Shown one piece after another: positions 26,280 through 34,771 of a DNA stretch of 64,000 nt. Under the pieces are notes generated by a model. It saw nothing but the letters and a program-made list of their open reading frames with translations, did no database searches and was not told the origin of the DNA. Location of the stretch: positions 57,083 to 121,082 of the forward strand of contig JBKCOJ010000003.1 of NCBI GenBank assembly GCA_046309815.1. Reading direction: 5' to 3'. Source of the DNA: CAITNM01 sp021298215 (GTDB lineage: Bacteria > Pseudomonadota > Alphaproteobacteria > Paracaedibacterales > CAITNM01). Every line of letters starts with the position of its first letter. Position 1 is the first letter of the stretch. Both the position numbers and the translations under genes were made by a program.

Positions 26280-26703
26280 CACAAATAATCCAGAAAACGG
26301 CATTATAGAAGATTCTACGGATGAAAACATCAGTCAAGAGAATAGCGAGAGCACTCATCAAGTAGAAGATTTGACTTCTTGGAATAATGAAAATGAGTCA
26401 AAAGAAGCCTCTGTCGCTGATCATTTAAAAGGATTTATTTCTAAAGAACAAGAGCAGAAAGACTTAGAGGCTGTTTTTGAAGTACCAGTAAAAGTTTCTG
26501 CAGTTCTAGGCAGTGCAAGCATGCCGGTCCATCAACTTTTAAAACTCGGACGAGGAGCTGTTATTGAGCTTGATCGCCGTATTGGTGAAGCTATTGATAT
26601 TTACGTCAATAACCTTCTGGTGGCGCGCGGAGAAGTTGTAATGGTTGAAGACAGGCTTGGCATTACGATGACTGAAATTATCAAGGGTAAAAGTAATATA
26701 TAA
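26272..26703 (+). CDS. fliN: Flagellar motor switch protein FliN
   Basis: 143 residues. An acidic N-terminal tail precedes a SpoA/SURF1-type domain with LKLGRGAVIELDRRIGEAID and INNLLVARGEVV-like segments (NNLLVARGEVV) and a terminal GITMTEI. FliN builds the C ring with FliM and FliG. The start codon at 26272 (GTG-free ATG) follows a GGAGAACACC site inside fliH. Confidence 0.94.
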   Translation: MDDTNNPENGIIEDSTDENISQENSESTHQVEDLTSWNNENESKEASVADHLKGFISKEQEQKDLEAVFEVPVKVSAVLGSASMPVHQLLKLGRGAVIELDRRIGEAIDIYVNNLLVARGEVVMVEDRLGITMTEIIKGKSNI

Positions 26704-26714
26704 GGAATAAAGCT

Positions 26715-28022
26715 ATGCGTTTATTAATTGTTGGATCTCTAAACGGTTACGTAAGTACTGCGGCAAAAATTGCTATTAGTAATGGAGCTAAAGTCTCTCA
26801 CGTTCCCGATGTTGAAGCAGGCTTAGAAAGTTTACGCTCTGGCAAAGGTGCAGACTTGGTCATGGTGGACTTGGCTCTGGATATTATTAAATTTTTATCT
26901 GCCTTAAAAAATGAACGCATCGTCATTCCAGCGGTTGCTTGTGGCGTAAATCCCGATCCAGAACGCGCTGCAGAAGCAATACGCGCGGGCGCAAAAGAAT
27001 ATGTAGCCCTACCCCCAGATCCAGAACTTATTGCAGCTGTTCTTCAAGCGGTTACAAAAGAAGATATACAAGTTATTCATTCAGACCATAAAACAAAGCA
27101 AATTTTAGATTTTGCAGCACGCATTGCTCCAAGTGAAGCCAATATACTTATCACAGGAGAATCAGGAACTGGAAAAGAAGTAATGGCTAACTTTATTCAT
27201 CATCAATCAAAACGCAAGGATCGCCCTTTTATTTCAATCAATTGTGCCGCAATTCCTGAAAACCTTCTTGAATCTGAATTATTTGGTCATGAAAAGGGTT
27301 CATTTACCGGAGCTGTTGCTAGACGTGTTGGTAAGTTTGAAGAAGCATCCGGTGGCACCCTTTTACTTGATGAAGTCACTGAAATGCACCCTCGTTTACA
27401 AGCTAAACTTTTACGTGCTGTGCAAGAAAGAGTTATTGATCGAGTCGGTGGTACAAGTCCTGTTCATATTGATATCCGTATCATTGCTACTTCCAATAGA
27501 GACATGCTTGAAGCAGTAAAAGCACAAGAATTTCGAGAAGATCTTTATTTTCGTTTGAATGTTGTCAATATTCATATGCCAAGTCTGCGAGAACGCACAG
27601 ATGATATTGAGCCCTTATCAAAGCATTTTGTGCAGAAATACTGCAATTTAAATATGATCACTCAAAAGAAAATATCTCCAAGTGCTCTAGAATCATTGAA
27701 AGCACATAGTTGGCCAGGAAATGTGCGTGAGCTTGAAAATAGTATACATCGGGCCGTCTTAATGGAGGAAGGTGAAACTATTATCCCAGAAGATATTTTT
27801 GGATTATCAGGACCAATACGAGCTGAAAAATCTGAGTCCTCACCTATTTTAGTTGGGAAAAAAGTTGCAGAAGTGGAAAAAGAATTAATTCTGCACACGC
27901 TTGATCATTGTCTTGGAAACAGAACACATGCTGCAAACATTTTAGGAATTTCTATTCGTACATTGCGAAACAAACTTAAAGAATATTCAACCTCAGGAAT
28001 GTCTTCTTCTGGTTATCTATGA
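26715..28022 (+). CDS. flbD: Sigma-54-dependent flagellar regulator FlbD
   Basis: 435 residues in three parts. An N-terminal receiver-like domain (1-115) has VDL at the phospho-Asp position but lacks the usual acidic pair (GSLNG) and has PPD in place of the Lys-Pro pair, so it is degenerate. The central AAA+ domain has Walker A GESGTGKE, the sigma-54 contact loop GSFTGA and a Walker B LLLDEV. A Fis-type helix-turn-helix closes the protein (NRTHAANILGISIRTLRNKL). FlbD activates or represses flagellar operons in Caulobacter with FliX. Position between fliN and flhA is as there. Confidence 0.92.
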   Translation: MRLLIVGSLNGYVSTAAKIAISNGAKVSHVPDVEAGLESLRSGKGADLVMVDLALDIIKFLSALKNERIVIPAVACGVNPDPERAAEAIRAGAKEYVALPPDPELIAAVLQAVTKEDIQVIHSDHKTKQILDFAARIAPSEANILITGESGTGKEVMANFIHHQSKRKDRPFISINCAAIPENLLESELFGHEKGSFTGAVARRVGKFEEASGGTLLLDEVTEMHPRLQAKLLRAVQERVIDRVGGTSPVHIDIRIIATSNRDMLEAVKAQEFREDLYFRLNVVNIHMPSLRERTDDIEPLSKHFVQKYCNLNMITQKKISPSALESLKAHSWPGNVRELENSIHRAVLMEEGETIIPEDIFGLSGPIRAEKSESSPILVGKKVAEVEKELILHTLDHCLGNRTHAANILGISIRTLRNKLKEYSTSGMSSSGYL

Positions 28023-28031
28023 GAGATATAA

Positions 28032-30140
28032 ATGGCAGCATCTATTGACTTTAAAGCCATCGCTCAAAATTTAGGAGACATATTTCGAAGAACTGATGTC
28101 AGTTTTGCCATCGGTATACTCCTAATTATGGTTGTGCTTTTAATGCCAATGCCAAAACCCTTGATGGACTTTGCATTAGCTCTTTCTATTACATTTTCTG
28201 TCATGATTCTTATGACATCCTTATTCATTATGAAACCCGATGAATTTAGTTCATTTCCAACAGTTTTATTAATTGCAACCATGATTCGATTATCTTTAAA
28301 TGTGGCATCCACACGTTTAATCTTATCGCATGGTCATGAGGGAACATCGGCAGCCGGAAAGGTTATTGAAGCTTTTGGGCAATTTGTGGTTGGAGGAAAT
28401 TTTGTTATCGGAATTGTCGTTTTCATTATCTTAATTATCGTAAACTTTGTCGTTATCACAAAAGGTTCCGGACGTATCGCTGAAGTTGCAGCAAGATTTA
28501 GCTTAGATGGAATGCCAGGCAAACAAATGGCCATTGATGCTGATTTAGCTGCTGGTATGATTGACGAGTCTGAAGCTAGAAAACGTCGTAAAGCCATTGA
28601 GTCTGAAAGTAATTTTTATGGAGCAATGGATGGTGCGGCCAAATTCGTACGTGGAGATGCAATTGCAGGCCTTTTAATTACATTTATTAACGTTATAGGC
28701 GGTGTCATTATTGGTGTTGCGCAAAACAACATGAGTTTCGGCGATGCTTTTCATACTTACACTTTACTAACTGTTGGAGATGGATTAGTAACCCAAATTC
28801 CGGCTCTTATTGTTTCAATGGCCTCTGGTTTACTCGTTTCTAAAGCAGGCATAGAAGGAGCAACAGATAAAGCTTTATACAGCCAATTAAGTGCATATCC
28901 GACGGCGCTTGGTATGGCTTCATTTGTAATGGCAGTCATGGGTATGTTACCGGGCATACCAATAACGCCATTCGTCATTCTAGCATCACTTGCTGGTTAT
29001 GCTTCTTGGAACTCTTACCAAGAACAGCTAAAAGTGGAAAATCAGAAAAATCTTGATTTACAAGCTAAAGAAACAGAAGAAGTTCAAGATGAATCACAAC
29101 AAGCCGCAACACAAGTAATTTCTTTACCTCTAGATATGATTCGCTTAGAGCTTGGTTATGGTTTGCTTTCTTTATTGAATGGTGAAAAGAATAAAAATCT
29201 TGGTGATCAAATCAAAAATTTGCGCACGCAATTACAACAAGAAATGGGTATTTATCTCCCCTCTGTGCGCATTCAAGATAACATGCAGCTTGGTAATAAC
29301 GAATACCTCATTCGCATCAAAGAGCTTGAGGCTGGCAAAGGACATTTGAAACCTGGTGAATTAATGGTCATGGATCCTGGTGCTCAGCCAATTGATCTAA
29401 GAGGAGAACATACAAGAGAACCAAGTTTTGGACTTCCAGCAATGTGGATTGCTCCAGTTTTGCGAACAGAAGCGGAAAATCTTGGTTATACGATAGTGGA
29501 TCCTTCTGTTGTATTAACAACGCATTTAACAGAAGTTATTAAAGATAATATTGGTGAAATGGTTACTTTTGCAGATGTTCAAAAATTACTTGATGATATG
29601 AATGAAACATATAAAAAACTGCTAAATGATATTGTTCCTGGTCAAATTACCGTTGGTGGTATTCAACGTGTTTTACAAAATCTTGTTGGGGAAAGAATTT
29701 CTATCCGAGATTTACCAACTATTCTTGAAGGCATCGCAGAGGCGTGTAACTTCTCAAGAAATATAGCAACAATCACCGAGCATCTAAGATTACGTTTAAG
29801 TCGCCAAATTACCTTCAGTAACGCAGATCAAGAAGGTGTTTTGAATATCGTGACGCTGAGCCCTCAATGGGAACAAATTATTGGTGATGCCATAGTAGGA
29901 GATGGTGAAGCGCGCCAATTGGCGTTATCACCAAGTCACATGCAAGAATTTATTTTCAGATGCAACGAAACGTATGACCGCCTCTCTATGATGGGTGAGA
30001 TGCCAGCGCTTGTTACAACTGCTTATGTTCGCTCATTTGTACGTTCCATTTTAGAAAGAGTACGACCTGCTGTCGTCATCATGTCGCAAAATGAAGTTCA
30101 TCCTAAAGTAAAAATTCGCTCATTAGGACAGCTGGAATAG
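28032..30140 (+). CDS. flhA: Flagellar biosynthesis protein FlhA
   Basis: 702 residues, normal length for FlhA, the export-gate membrane protein of the flagellar type III secretion system. Eight N-terminal membrane helices (about 40-330) include the FHIPEP-type region with SLDGMPGKQMAIDADLAAGM. A cytoplasmic domain follows with VVDPSVVLTTHLTEV-like and VGGIQRVLQNLVGERISIRD segments that bind export chaperones. It is the last gene of the run and ends at a terminator. The injectisome homologue is unlikely because all neighbours are flagellar. Confidence 0.97.
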   Translation: MAASIDFKAIAQNLGDIFRRTDVSFAIGILLIMVVLLMPMPKPLMDFALALSITFSVMILMTSLFIMKPDEFSSFPTVLLIATMIRLSLNVASTRLILSHGHEGTSAAGKVIEAFGQFVVGGNFVIGIVVFIILIIVNFVVITKGSGRIAEVAARFSLDGMPGKQMAIDADLAAGMIDESEARKRRKAIESESNFYGAMDGAAKFVRGDAIAGLLITFINVIGGVIIGVAQNNMSFGDAFHTYTLLTVGDGLVTQIPALIVSMASGLLVSKAGIEGATDKALYSQLSAYPTALGMASFVMAVMGMLPGIPITPFVILASLAGYASWNSYQEQLKVENQKNLDLQAKETEEVQDESQQAATQVISLPLDMIRLELGYGLLSLLNGEKNKNLGDQIKNLRTQLQQEMGIYLPSVRIQDNMQLGNNEYLIRIKELEAGKGHLKPGELMVMDPGAQPIDLRGEHTREPSFGLPAMWIAPVLRTEAENLGYTIVDPSVVLTTHLTEVIKDNIGEMVTFADVQKLLDDMNETYKKLLNDIVPGQITVGGIQRVLQNLVGERISIRDLPTILEGIAEACNFSRNIATITEHLRLRLSRQITFSNADQEGVLNIVTLSPQWEQIIGDAIVGDGEARQLALSPSHMQEFIFRCNETYDRLSMMGEMPALVTTAYVRSFVRSILERVRPAVVIMSQNEVHPKVKIRSLGQLE

Positions 30141-30160
30141 CATCGAAAATTCATCTCAAG

Positions 30161-30195
30161 AAAGAAAGGACATGTGCGTCCTCTCTTTTATTTTT
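30161..30195 (+). terminator. Intrinsic terminator after flhA
   Basis: Arms 30161-30171 and 30178-30188 pair over 11 bases with one mismatch around a six-base loop, and a T-rich TATTTTTTG follows. It lies 20 bases after the flhA stop and just before the convergent upp gene. Confidence 0.75.
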
Positions 30196-30197
30196 TG

Positions 30198-30977
30198 TTA
30201 TTCTGTTCCAAACAGACGATCACCTGCATCGCCCAAACCTGGAACAATATAGGCGTGATCGTTTAATTTTTCATCAAGAGCCGCTGTGAAAATCTTCACT
30301 TCTGGATGTCTCGCGTGGAATGCTCGCACCCCTTCTGGAGCGGAAACTAGAGCCATGAATAGAATATTCTTTGGAGCCACACCTGCTTTTACAAGCAGAT
30401 CAATCGCATATGCGGACGAGTTACCTGTTGCTAGCATTGGATCAACAATTATAACCATACTTTCTTTTGTAACAGGAGGAAGTTTAAAGAAATATTCTAC
30501 TGGTTTTTTAGTGGCAGGATCTCGGTAAAGTCCGATATGTCCAACCTTTGCTGTAGGTATGAGATGATTTAAACCATGCGCCATGCCAAGTCCTGCCCGC
30601 AAAATAGGCACAATGATAATATCTTGAGCGAGCTCAAATCCTTTTGCTGGTGCCACTGGAGTGTCTATATTAACCGTTTTAAGCTGCAAAGAGTGTGTAA
30701 TTTCATAGCTCATTAAAAGTGATATTTCATCAAGAAGTTGGTTAAAAGCTGGAAGCTTTGTATTTTTATCACGCATAATTGTAAGCTTATGCTGAATTAA
30801 AGGATGTTTGACGATGTATAAATTAGGATATTCTTTTTGTGTAGATTGAGAAGAATTATTCTCAGCCCTTTTAACATCATATGCCATCGTTGAAGTCAGT
30901 GTCGTAAAATCCTGAGTGTTGCGATTTTCTGCACAGCTTGTAAGAAACAAGCAAGCCAGCATAATAAATTGGAACAT
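30198..30977 (-). CDS. upp: Uracil phosphoribosyltransferase with a lipoprotein signal
   Basis: 259 residues against about 208 for ordinary Upp. The C-terminal 210 residues form a complete UPRT: NLYIVKHPLIQHKLTIMRD opening, PRPP loop IIVDPMLATGNSSA, and the uracil-binding VPGLGDAGDRLFGTE end. In front lies about 50 residues beginning with a lipoprotein signal (MFQFIMLACLFLTSC, lipobox Cys15) and a Ser/Asn/Gln-rich linker. AAGGAG stands eight bases before this start, supporting the long form; an internal Met at residue 31 would remove the signal. UPRT makes UMP from uracil and PRPP in the cytoplasm. An envelope-anchored form is highly unusual. Confidence 0.9.
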   Translation of the reverse strand: MFQFIMLACLFLTSCAENRNTQDFTTLTSTMAYDVKRAENNSSQSTQKEYPNLYIVKHPLIQHKLTIMRDKNTKLPAFNQLLDEISLLMSYEITHSLQLKTVNIDTPVAPAKGFELAQDIIIVPILRAGLGMAHGLNHLIPTAKVGHIGLYRDPATKKPVEYFFKLPPVTKESMVIIVDPMLATGNSSAYAIDLLVKAGVAPKNILFMALVSAPEGVRAFHARHPEVKIFTAALDEKLNDHAYIVPGLGDAGDRLFGTE

Positions 30978-31045
30978 TTTGTAAGACTCCTTAAAATTTA
31001 AAAATTAATTTCTCATAGTAACGTTGAAAAAATTTTTGATCACCA

Positions 31046-31768
31046 CTAAATTTCATTTTTATCCTTCAATTTTTGCAACAGCTCTTGACGAGCTAACGGT
31101 AAAGATTTCTGGTGACTCGCATGATGAGATAAGAAATGTCCAGTTAAAAGCAATGCATTAATACAGTCTTCTTGTGTAGGTGCTTGTGTTTCATCAATCA
31201 GAAATCTTGGCAAAATAAACAATTTATCGATATAGGGTAATGCTGATTCATAGCAAACAGCTCCACCCGATTTGGGAGAAACATGAGTGAGATTTTTCGT
31301 ACTACCTGTTGCTACACACACATTCAGACTCAAGCCAAAACCTAACTCTTCAAGCAATAATACTTCAAAATTGCAGTATGCCTTTATAGCTTTTTCTTTT
31401 TGATAAAAAAATTCAAGCGTATGATCAACTTTTTCCCACAATGCAGGATATGGGTGATGCTCAGGGAGTAATAATACGAGTAATTCTAGCATCGATTTAA
31501 AAGCAAAAATTCGCGTTGCTTCGCAAAACTGTAAGCTAGAGTGACTTTGTTTCGTTTCTAATTTCAAGGTTCCTAAATGATTTTCTAATCTTGCTTTTTG
31601 ATGCACAGAGCATATATCACCTGGTTGCGGAAAAGCTGTTTTGGTACGTGTTATCATGCCATCAACACGACCATGTTGGCGGGTGAACACACTAGCAATT
31701 AATTGTTTTTCAGAATATGACCTGTATCTAAGGACAATACCCGTATCTTCCCAATTCATAAAAACCAT
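31046..31768 (-). CDS. recO: DNA repair protein RecO
   Basis: 240 residues. The N-terminal OB fold opens with WEDTGIVLRYRSYSEKQLIASVFTRQHGR (in adjoining parts), and the C-terminal helical domain has LLEELGFGLSLNVCVATG. RecO helps load RecA onto gapped DNA in the RecFOR pathway. Length matches alphaproteobacterial RecO. It lies upstream of upp with a 68-base gap and divergent from the tRNA-Ala. Confidence 0.93.
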   Translation of the reverse strand: MVFMNWEDTGIVLRYRSYSEKQLIASVFTRQHGRVDGMITRTKTAFPQPGDICSVHQKARLENHLGTLKLETKQSHSSLQFCEATRIFAFKSMLELLVLLLPEHHPYPALWEKVDHTLEFFYQKEKAIKAYCNFEVLLLEELGFGLSLNVCVATGSTKNLTHVSPKSGGAVCYESALPYIDKLFILPRFLIDETQAPTQEDCINALLLTGHFLSHHASHQKSLPLARQELLQKLKDKNEI

Positions 31769-31797
31769 TAAGTCTTTTTCTATTGATAATGAAGTTT

Positions 31798-31825
31798 TTG
31801 ACTTGTCACAAGAATGTTTTAAAAT
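31798..31825 (+). promoter_or_regulatory. Promoter of tRNA-Ala
   Basis: TTGACT (31798-31803) and TAAAAT (31820-31825) are separated by 16 bases, with the tRNA 15 bases after the -10 box. Spacing and sequence fit a strong housekeeping promoter. Confidence 0.65.
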
Positions 31826-31839
31826 TAAAAAAGAAATGC

Positions 31840-31915
<76 letters not shown>

Positions 31916-31926
31916 AAAGGTTTATT

Positions 31927-32688
31927 ATGAATTCAGCAGCACAATCATTTAATACTTGTTCTGAAATTTATGAATATAGCAGACCTAATTATCCAGACGC
32001 CGTGGCAAACTTTTTAAAAAGTAAGCTTGGATTTAATACGTCATCACAGCTTCTTGAACTTGCTGCTGGCACTGGAAAGTTCACAGATTTGCTTGTAAAA
32101 CACAATTTATATCCTACCGTCACTGAATGGTTACAAGGTATGCTTGGAATTTTAAGAGCAAAACATCAACAACTTCTTTCCATCATTTCCAGAGCAGAAA
32201 ATATTCCGTTTCAAAATAATTTATTTGATGGCGTACTTGTTGCCCAAGCTTTTCATTGGTTTGCAGACCATATGACCCTTAATGATATTGCTAGAGTTCT
32301 AAAAAATAACGGGTACATCACTATTATTTTTCAAGAAAGAGATAATCAATCATCGTGGGTGTATGATTATCACAAGATCATTTATTCTTATCCTCACGAC
32401 GATATTGTTAAATTTGAACGTGGAAAATGGAAGTCCGTGTTTAAGCAGCAATCTATTTTTTCAGCATTAGAACATCAAAAATTTTCATATCGGCAACCGT
32501 TTTTCAAAAAAGATCTTGTGCAAAAGGCCTTAGGAATGAGTTTTATTGCCGCTCTTCCTGACACTCAAAAGAAAGATGTTATTAAACGCATCCAACATCT
32601 TTGTAAAACACACCCCGAAATTAAAAATCATGAAATTATTGGATTTCCTTATATTACCCATGTATATTGGGCAAAAGTATTAAAATAA
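31927..32688 (+). CDS. Class I SAM-dependent methyltransferase
   Basis: 253 residues from the ATG at 31927, which has AAGG upstream. The open frame extends further left but that part is the tRNA-Ala gene, so it is not coding. Motifs: ELAAGTGKFTDLL (SAM loop, near residue 43) and VAQAFHWFADH (post-II motif), typical of Methyltransf_11 enzymes acting on small molecules. The position where an acidic residue usually contacts the ribose reads VTEWL. The substrate is unknown. Confidence 0.82.
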   Translation: MNSAAQSFNTCSEIYEYSRPNYPDAVANFLKSKLGFNTSSQLLELAAGTGKFTDLLVKHNLYPTVTEWLQGMLGILRAKHQQLLSIISRAENIPFQNNLFDGVLVAQAFHWFADHMTLNDIARVLKNNGYITIIFQERDNQSSWVYDYHKIIYSYPHDDIVKFERGKWKSVFKQQSIFSALEHQKFSYRQPFFKKDLVQKALGMSFIAALPDTQKKDVIKRIQHLCKTHPEIKNHEIIGFPYITHVYWAKVLK

Positions 32689-32694
32689 AATGTT

Positions 32695-32961
32695 GTGCAT
32701 AAAGCTATTGCTTTTAAATATCTTCAAGACTTATGCGATATTCTTGAACATGATTGGGATGCCGACTACACAGAAGGTACTTTGGCAATTGAACACCCCA
32801 AAGGTCAGTTTCTTTTAAATTATCATGGAATCATGGACCAAATTTGGATGTCTTCACCCATTACCGGAGCTCATCACTTTGTTTACGATGCGCAACAATG
32901 GTTATGCACGCGCACAAAAAGAGAGCTTGAAAACGTATTAAGGCAGGATTTAAATGCGTGA
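32695..32961 (+). CDS. cyaY: Frataxin/CyaY family iron-binding protein
   Basis: 88 residues, slightly shorter than CyaY (about 106), starting at GTG. The family pattern is seen in DADYTEGTLAIEHPKGQF and in QIWMSSPITGAHHFVYD. Frataxins bind iron through an acidic helix and tune Fe-S cluster assembly on IscS/IscU, which fits the many Fe-S subunits of complex I here. The acidic N-terminal helix is present (DLCDILEHDWDAD). It overlaps the following ABC gene by eight bases. Confidence 0.88.
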   Translation: MHKAIAFKYLQDLCDILEHDWDADYTEGTLAIEHPKGQFLLNYHGIMDQIWMSSPITGAHHFVYDAQQWLCTRTKRELENVLRQDLNA

Positions 32962-34771
32962 AAAGTCCTTTTACGATGATGTGGCTATCAAAAATGAGTC
33001 AAAAGCCTCAACAAATACCATTTTAAAATTGCTAAAGCCATACGTTTCGGATTTCATCAAGCCAATTATTATTGCAAGTTTTATGCTTGCTATCGCTGCT
33101 GGTATGGTTATTGGCTTTGGGAAGTTTTTAAGTTTTGCGGTCAACAATGGCCTTTTATCCAAAGGCTCAGATTATTTTGGCTGGATATTAATAGGGCTCG
33201 GCACAAGTGTTATATTGTTAGCTTTAGCTAGTTACGCTCGCACGTATTACATCAGTTGGATTGGCGAACAAATGATGGCGCGATTACGCTATGATCTTTT
33301 TAACCATACTCTAAAATTTCCTCTGTCTTTTTTTGAAGATTATCAACCCGCAAATTTAGTAACACGCCTGACAAGTGATATGAATTTATTACAGCTTGTT
33401 TTAACTAATAGTTTAGGAATTTTTATACGAAATTTTTTAATTATTATTGGCGGAATTGTTATGATGGCTGTAACTTCTTGGAAGTTATTCTGTTTGACGT
33501 GCTTAATTGTTCCCGGTCTTTTATTGCCCGTTATTTATTTTGGAAAAATCGTCCGTCACTACAGCCGATTTGCACAACAATTACTCGCCGATTTAGCACA
33601 ATTTATTGATGAAACATTAAACAACATAAAAACTGTTCTCTTGTTTTCTCATGCTGCACAAGATAGAGCTTCATTTCATGGCTACAACACTTCCTTTGTA
33701 AAAGCCGTTTTAAAAGCAGCAAAATTCCGAGCTAAGCTTGTTGGCTTTGCAATGGTTTTAATTTTCTCAGGACTATGTGCGGTGGCTTACATTGGCGCCC
33801 AAATGGTGTTTGAGGAAATTATGACCAAAGGAGATCTATTAGGCTTTTTATTTTATGCGGTTGCTGTATGTGGGGCTCTTGGATCTTTTTCTACTTTATT
33901 CGCTGACTTTTACCGAGCAGCAGGAGCTAGTGATCGTATCTTAGAAATTCTTAATCTTCCTGTCCTTTCAGAACTTATTTCGAAAAAGCCTATTAGAAAT
34001 AATCATGGCATTCTTGCAATGCATCAAGTCAGTTTTTCGTATCCTTCAAGAAAAGAAAATAACGTTTTAAATCATTTGAACCTAAGCGTTCTACCAGGTG
34101 AAACTGTTGCTATAGTTGGTCCATCAGGCGCTGGGAAAAGTACTATATTTTCTCTACTTTTAAAATTTTATGAACCAAACGAAGGAAATATTTATCTAAA
34201 TGGAATAAGTTATCAAGATTTATCTGCTGATGATATTCGTCATCAATTAGGGTTAGTAACCCAGGATGCTGTTATTTTTTCCACAACTATTTTTGAAAAT
34301 TTAGCATATGGAATAGAAACTGTTCATGAAAGCCACTTATGGCAAGTACTCGAGATGGTGCATTTAAAAAAATTCGTCGAAGAGTTACCGTATTCTTTAC
34401 AAACAAAAGTTGGCCATCGCGGCGTTAGGCTTTCAGGAGGACAAAAACAACGGCTTGCTTTAGCACGTGTACTACTGAGGCGGCCTAATATTTTGTTGCT
34501 AGATGAAGCGACAAATTCGTTGGATGCTAAAAGTGACTTTATTGTACAACAAAATTTAAAAATGCTAAGCAAGCAATGTACCACTTTGGTTATTGCGCAT
34601 CGTTTAAGCACTGTTATGGAAGCCAATAAAATTATGGTCCTTAACCATGGACGCATCGAACAAATTGGCACACATCAAGAGCTGATGCGAATAGATGGGT
34701 TATATAAAAATTACGCGAATCTCGAATTTGGGTTAACAGAATCCTTTTTGCAAAAGGAAAATGCTTCATGA
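32954..34771 (+). CDS. MsbA/ABCB-type ABC exporter, fused membrane and ATPase domains
   Basis: 605 residues. A six-helix membrane domain (about 30-330) leads to an ATPase domain with Walker A GPSGAGKST, signature LSGGQKQRLALARVLL, Walker B ILLLDEAT and the His switch VIAHRL. Bacterial half-transporters of this class flip lipid A precursors or export lipids and drugs, working as dimers. The next gene encodes an EptA-like lipid A modifier, so a lipid role is reasonable but not proven. Start and end overlap both neighbours by four to eight bases. Confidence 0.93.
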   Translation: MREKSFYDDVAIKNESKASTNTILKLLKPYVSDFIKPIIIASFMLAIAAGMVIGFGKFLSFAVNNGLLSKGSDYFGWILIGLGTSVILLALASYARTYYISWIGEQMMARLRYDLFNHTLKFPLSFFEDYQPANLVTRLTSDMNLLQLVLTNSLGIFIRNFLIIIGGIVMMAVTSWKLFCLTCLIVPGLLLPVIYFGKIVRHYSRFAQQLLADLAQFIDETLNNIKTVLLFSHAAQDRASFHGYNTSFVKAVLKAAKFRAKLVGFAMVLIFSGLCAVAYIGAQMVFEEIMTKGDLLGFLFYAVAVCGALGSFSTLFADFYRAAGASDRILEILNLPVLSELISKKPIRNNHGILAMHQVSFSYPSRKENNVLNHLNLSVLPGETVAIVGPSGAGKSTIFSLLLKFYEPNEGNIYLNGISYQDLSADDIRHQLGLVTQDAVIFSTTIFENLAYGIETVHESHLWQVLEMVHLKKFVEELPYSLQTKVGHRGVRLSGGQKQRLALARVLLRRPNILLLDEATNSLDAKSDFIVQQNLKMLSKQCTTLVIAHRLSTVMEANKIMVLNHGRIEQIGTHQELMRIDGLYKNYANLEFGLTESFLQKENAS

